Below are positions 59,227 to 64,000 of a stretch of 64,000 bases of DNA, piece after piece (positions within the stretch are counted from its first letter, which is position 1; every line of letters starts with the position of its first letter). The notes beneath the pieces are model-generated. The model saw nothing but the letters and a program-made list of their open reading frames with translations. It was not told where the DNA came from and did not search any database. This DNA is from Bolinopsis microptera (Eukaryota; Ctenophora; Tentaculata; Lobata; Bolinopsidae), in assembly GCF_026151205.1 (NCBI RefSeq), contig NC_087078.1, positions 2,288,675 to 2,352,674 of the forward strand, in the 5' to 3' direction. The translations under genes were made by a program, and so were the position numbers.

Positions 59227-62200
59227 ATGAACTCAGAACAATTTACTGGGGCTGCTGCTCAAACCGCAACACAGTTTGTTATTGCACAGGTTTGTGAAAA
59301 TGTTACTTGTCCTTTTGATGTATCCTTCGGCTAAAAATTATGATTGAGGAATTATCCATTTCATATTTAACTACTACTACTACTACTACTACTATGTCGG
59401 AGCTAAGTCCGATCTACGCCAGAAAACCCCCTCCATATATCCCTGTCCCGCATCAGGGTTCGCAGTTCCTCTTTAGAGTTTGTCCCAACTTCCTTCAGTA
59501 ACATAGACAAGTAGCTTTGTCTTGGTCGGCCTTGCTGTGCTCTACCGTGCGTAGGTTCCCATAAGACTAAATCACTGGCAAGTAGCTCAGGATGTCGGAT
59601 GCAGTGTCCCGCCATTTTTAATCTCCTGCTTCGTAACTTGTTTGACAGCCTTGGGAGGCTACCATACAAAGTTATATTGCTGACCTTGTCCTTCCATGAG
59701 ATACCCAGCACCATACGCAACATCTTTGTGTATGTCCCGTCCAAACTTTTCTCTTGAGCCTTTGTCAGTGTCCAGGTTTCTGATCCGTAGAGCAGTACTG
59801 ATTCACAAGCCGCTATGAACAATCTAATCTTTAGGCTCTTTGAGAGTTTGGATTTCCAGATATCCTTCAGTCTATGTAGGGCACCCCACGCTTTTCCCTT
59901 TCTAACCCTTATCTCCCTATCTGTGCTCTCAATCCAGGAGCCTAAGTAGATGAAATCATCTACATTTTCTATGGCTTCCCCGGATCGACTTTGTAGGTCG
60001 CTAGATCGATCCTCCATATTCAGTGTCATGACCTTGGTCTTGCCTTCGTTTATGTGTAGTCCCACGCTTGCTGCCGCCGATTCTACTCTGAGCAGGAACT
60101 CGTTAGCCTTGTCCATGTCCTCAGATATAAGTGCTATATCATCTGCAAAGTCCACATCGGTGATGATCTTGGGCCCCACTCTTCTGCTTTTTCTACGTTC
60201 GAGGGTGAGTCCAAGTCGCTCCGCATCATCGCCTATGGCTTGCCTCATACAGTAGTCGATGACTATTGCAAAGAGGTAAGGTGCTAAGGTATCACCCTGT
60301 AACACACCTGCAAGTATCTCGAACAATTCAGTTTCTCCGTCTGGAGTTAGGACTTTGGCCATTGTCTTCTCGTACATGAGCCGTATAAGCTGCACGATTT
60401 TGACTGGAATGCCGTAAGCTTCTAGAATCTTTAGCATTTTCCCACGATGTACACTGTCGAAAGCCTTCTTAAAGTCTATAAATGTCAGAACAGCTGGCAG
60501 TTTCCGACTCTTGACACCCTCTATAAGACGTCTCAGTACCAATATCTGTTGAGTTGTTGACCTTCCTGGTCTGAATCCATTCTGGTTTCTACGCAGAAAC
60601 CAGAATGGATTCAGACCAGGAAGGATATTTAAGGTATAAATATTTGAATCTTCTAATCATCTAACTCTCATTTGTGATTTTAACGTTATTTGTTTCTTTC
60701 AGGAGAAAATAGGATTACTGTTGGGAACAGGAGGAAAGACCTTCAAAAGAATAGGCAGTTTATTTAAAGTTCACATTCATTTAACCTCTGGACACCACCA
60801 ATCTGGGGAATGGGTTTCTATTTACGGCAAGGAGGAGGATCGAGGTCGGGCGAAGGTAAAGTTTTTTTAATTGCTTTTATTATTATACTGTCGTTCATGC
60901 AGATCTACCTGCAATTTATCGAATAAGCCCAATCCGAAACTTCTATACGAATTTCTGGAGCAAAGAGGCAGTTGCGTCATTTGGCCAATATGGGCGAGGC
61001 CCTCCTGGGTTATCTCCACAATAAGATTATCTCCGGACGTTTTTCGATATTTTAAACGATTAGAAAGGTTCATGAGTAAAGTTTCAGGAGTATCTGAAAA
61101 TTTGCAGTGATAATCCATGATAAAATTAATATTACGTCAATTTACACGAAATGCCAAAACTTGTTCATGTTTGGAAAACTGTTACTGAAATAGTTCTAAT
61201 TTATGTGCTGGCCTGACCCGGTAATTGATCAAAGTCATTTAAACTAAGCAACATAACCAGATTGCACACTGGCTAAAATTTAGTTTTAATATTGTACCGC
61301 TATCAATTGACCATTCCAACAAGTCGTTTAAGTTGTATGCCATTCTTTCGACTTACCAGCATTGATCTGTAACGCATACTTCCGATGTTAAAATACTAAT
61401 TTTAGCCTCTAATTGGAATAAAATTGGTTAAAATACACGTCATGGATAATTTTCTGTGGTTTACCGCCTAGCGCAGGGTACTTCCTCGTAGCTTGGTAAT
61501 TTATATAATTTGCAGTAACGTGCATCATTTATCAGAAATAGCATTAATCAAAGTTTGAATCAATCTGAGAATTTGTAATTCGAACAAAATAAAATAGGCG
61601 ACTTTATACAAGGCGTGAAGTACCATGTTGGATGATAAGATCTCTTCCATGGCCATTGGTTCTAAGTTATCATAAATTATATATGGGTCATGTTTCGGCA
61701 CATTAATTGCCGTTCTTGTTGGGCCAAGCTGTTGTACATTCTGGCCGCACACTATTTCAACTGCTCAACTTATCGATTAGGTAAGTGCAATTTTGAATCA
61801 AAATGGTTGTAGGCTGTCAATCAAGATTTAAAAGTTCAGTTAATTGATCACCCTCCTCCGTCGTCAAATGTGCAATTTTAAGTAAGCGGTTAACATTAAA
61901 GCCCTCTATTCTGGCTGCAAATCAACATGAAAATTAAGAGGGTGGTGTAATTTTAGTAATCAGCCACCAACTGTATTGTCTCTGTTCAATAACGACTAAT
62001 ATTTTATATTGTTCTATAATATTTAATACTTTTCAGGAGTATATCATGAGCATGTGCAACCCCCTTGTGGAGGAAAAGATACCGTATTCAGCTGATCTTC
62101 ACGAACATTTAGTCGGGAAGGGAGGCAAGACTCACAGATATTTGGAGAGTAATTCTAGGTAATGTGAAGAACAATTAATTCATCTGATTAAGTTAAGAGG

Positions 62201-62608
62201 ATGGAAGAGTTTAGTTACTTTATATAGTTACTTTATAGTTATCCTCCCATAATAACGTAATGTTTTGTAAAAGTGAGCACACTGCATAGTGACATTAGTG
62301 AGCTATGACATACGTGACCTTATTTACTTACGTGACGTACGTGACCTTATTGACGTTCGTGACCTACCAGAACATTCCATGAAGCAGATAGTGGCCTTTT
62401 GTAAGAATTCTCTGTTCTTCATTGTCTTATCACATGACTGGCACCGGATCCTAACTAACCAGCTAATAACTCCAAATGTTTCAGCGCTGTGATAACATTC
62501 AGCACCTCTTGTACGGGCCCTAATGAGCACACAGCACACGTGCGAGGCAGTAAGGAGTCTGTAGCCCACGCCACCGCGCTCATCAAGGAGATCATACGCA
62601 AAACTACC
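59227..62608 (+). CDS. KH-domain RNA-binding protein, bicaudal-C-like, 5' exons
   Basis: Exons in phase: 59227-59289, 60703-60855, 62037-62158 and 62485-62608, giving 154 residues with the frame open at the last donor. So the gene continues past the part I can recognise. KH module 1 covers exon 2 into exon 3: KIGLLLGTGGKTFKRIG, VHIHLTSG, WVSIYGKEEDRGRAKEYIMS. The GxxG loop here is GTGG. KH module 2 is IPYSADLHEHLVGKGGKTHR (GxxG = GKGG), VITFSTS, then HVRGSKESVAHATALIKEII. The repeated GxxG plus the VSIYGKEED...AKEYIMS linker resembles the tandem KH region of bicaudal-C proteins, cytoplasmic regulators of mRNA translation. Vigilin-like families are alternatives. The N-terminus is short and Gln/Ala/Thr-rich. 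Intron 1 holds an antisense LINE. Confidence 0.6.
59370..59394. repeat. (ACT)n tail of the antisense LINE
   Basis: Eight ACT units abut the 3' end of the minus-strand LINE, as expected for a LINE family that ends in a short tandem repeat instead of poly-A. Confidence 0.75.
59395..60590 (-). mobile_element. LINE fragment (reverse transcriptase) in KH gene intron 1
   Basis: The minus strand from 60590 reads RNQNGFRPGRSTTQ and then, after a short frame change near 60542, the long RT frame 60542-59403. It shows box A FIDFKKAFDSVHR, box B LAGVLQGDTLAPYLF, catalytic DFADDIALI, LLYGSETWTL, LRMVLGISWKDKV, RRLKMAGHCIRH and GRPRQSYL. It is truncated within the fingers region, so endonuclease and early RT are missing. 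It is a third LINE family member, distinct from those at 12 and 25 kb. Its 3' end abuts (ACT)n and its 5' end forms a perfect hairpin. Confidence 0.88.
60561..60624. repeat. Perfect 30-bp snap-back hairpin at the LINE 5' end
   Basis: 60561-60590 and 60595-60624 are exact reverse complements separated by four bases (ACGC). The left arm is LINE sequence. The right arm is an inverted copy of those same 30 bases, and unrelated intron sequence follows. Confidence 0.95.
60856..62036. other. KH gene intron 2, nothing else recognised
   Basis: About 1.2 kb of AT-rich intron. Open frames at 60867-61118 and 61525-61752 on the minus strand lack motifs. Confidence 0.5.
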
Positions 62609-63440
62609 GTGAGTGTACCGTATTTCGTGTTTTGTGCGCATAGTCCAAAGTGGAGGATGATAAATGATTACATTATGGTTGTCATGCAATTTGTCTGTAG
62701 AAATCTTACAGAGTAGCCGCTACATAGTGCACTGAGCAGCGGTTACTTTTGGATACTATTGGTTTCTAAGCATCCACTGGTTACAATTAGACATTTACTA
62801 CTGGTTACAAAGCGTTTTAACTAATGAGAAATGAGACCTTTTTGTTCTGTTAAAGTTTACCTAAAACCAAACGGACAGAGAGAAAGGGTAAAACATGTAA
62901 ATTGTATGTGATCGACAGTATATGGTCACTTTTTTCACGATTGTACATTTGTCTACTGGCTGGTTATCACTGCTTTTATTCTATGAACCTATGTAATGTA
63001 ATTGAAGTGTGACCAACCTAAAAGCACACGCTCGAGAATATCAATAGTCAGTTGAAACATAACAATTCCACAATAATAATAACTATGGTAAACATGTTAT
63101 CTTCTCTTTTGTGTCACATTCTTGTCACTCATCTTTACACGGATGTTAGTCACTAATTCTCCGCAAAGTATGCTCGACTAACATGATATTATTGTCATTA
63201 CCATTTCCGGCATCTCCCTCCAACAGCAAACCAATCCGTATCTCCGGGGCGCGAATAATCGAATTTACCGCTCTCTTGAAACCCAAAATATTAAAATTTA
63301 AAAGGTTTATGTGTGCTCACGTAATTAGGAACGGTTGCGTGACGTCACCACAGCTGGAATGTGAAATCGTTTTCATATTTTGTTACGCCTTTTAAAAACA
63401 AATTCCACCCGGATATTTAGGAGCCTGTTTTCCCAGGAAT
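62609..63440. other. Probable KH gene intron, no further exon found
   Basis: It begins with a GTGAGT donor. I did not find another KH exon before the minisatellite. Confidence 0.4.
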
Positions 63441-63529
63441 TTTGTTTAGTCCGAGAGAAAGAAAGAGGGAGGGAGAAAGAGGGGGAGGTAGAAAAATAGG
63501 GAGCCAGGCCGGGGAGGGAGAAAGAGAGA

Positions 63530-64000
63530 GTGAGGGAGAGCTGGAGGGATAAAGAGAGAGTGAGGGAGAGCTGGAGGGAGAAAGAGAGAGTGAGGGAGAA
63601 AGAGAGAGTGAGGGAGAAAGAGAGAGTGAGGGAGAAAGAGAGAGTGAGGGAGAGCTGGAGGGAGAAAGAGAGAGTGAGGGAGAGCTGGAGGGAGAAAGAG
63701 AGAGTGAGGGAGAGCTGGAGGGAGAAAGAGAGAGTGAGGGAGAGCTGGAGGGAGAAAGAGAGAGTGAGGGAGAGCTGGAGGGAGAAAGAGAGAGTGAGGG
63801 AGAGCTGGAGGGATAAAGAGAGAGTGAGGGAGAGCTGGAGGGAGGGAGAAAGAGAGAGTGAGGGAGAGCTGGAGGGATAAAGAGAGAGTGAGGGAGAGCT
63901 GGAGGGATAAAGAGAGAGTGAGGGAGAGCTGGAGGGAGAAAGAGAGAGTGAGGGAGAGCTGGAGGGAGAAAGAGAGAGTGAGGGAGAGCTGGAGGGAGAA
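63530..64000. repeat. 30-bp purine-rich minisatellite, runs off the window
   Basis: The unit is GGAGAAAGAGAGAGTGAGGG followed by AGAGCTGGAG, with shorter variants lacking the GAGCTGGAG part near 63590-63640. It is preceded by GA-rich sequence from about 63454. A 30-bp period keeps the frame open as repeated ESWREKERVR. I regard it as non-coding. Confidence 0.9.

Noticed and set aside
63530-63880. 116-codon ESWREKERVR-type frame
   Set aside because: It is a purine minisatellite with a 30-bp period. Looks like a charged coiled coil only because of the repeat.

Overview
This is nuclear DNA from an animal. It is AT-rich and carries spliced genes with short GT..AG introns, clear human-type orthologues, AATAAA-type polyadenylation signals, and many LINE, MITE and minisatellite repeats. 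It shows no bacterial operons and no viral layout. The gene set (WDR26, cathepsin B, CSTF1-like, LRRC51, GalNAc-transferase, NOXRED1, KH protein) together with the load of foldback and inverted-repeat elements suggests a marine invertebrate, perhaps a cnidarian. The phylum is inference and cannot be settled from this window.

Layout. 0.8-3.1 kb: the last six exons of a WDR26 homologue (+). 4.4-8.5 kb: a block of DNA-transposon-like elements. It holds a foldback element with an 8-bp target duplication, a family with about 90-bp inverted ends, and a nested TA-flanked MITE. 10.5-15.6 kb: a complete seven-exon cathepsin B gene (-). Its intron 5 holds an antisense LINE, and both edges of its exon 4 have been tandemly duplicated. 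15.7-24 kb: gene-poor, with a (GA)n tract, a 54-bp minisatellite and a 15-bp minisatellite. 24-26.5 kb: a LINE (-). 27.9-28.4 kb: three exons that look like the 5' end of CSTF1, with no WD-repeat exons found after them. 30.5-31.1 kb: a SINE-like head and a 29-bp minisatellite. 31.7-36.2 kb: a giant palindrome (1.9-kb arms, 0.7-kb spacer) built from a decayed transposon-type gene. 37-42.7 kb: microsatellite, duplicated segments and a LINE tail with RNase H.

42.9-44.3 kb: a C2H2 zinc-finger gene (+). 45.8-47.9 kb: a complete five-exon LRRC51 gene (-). 48.3-51.0 kb: a two-exon polypeptide GalNAc-transferase (+) with a MITE in its only coding intron. 51.2-52.2 kb: a single-exon NOXRED1 (-), convergent with it. 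53.4-56.5 kb: more inverted-repeat elements and a LINE remnant. 59.2-62.6 kb: 5' exons of a KH-domain (bicaudal-C-like) gene (+), with an antisense LINE carrying a perfect snap-back hairpin in intron 1. 63.4-64.0 kb: a 30-bp minisatellite running off the end.

The host genes are ordinary, unrelated housekeeping or cell-biology genes with no sign of shared function. The unusual content is the repeat architecture: the giant palindrome, the foldback elements, and repeats that copy splice sites. Exon boundaries were set by hand from splice signals and reading-frame phase. All homology statements rest on recognising protein motifs, not on a search.
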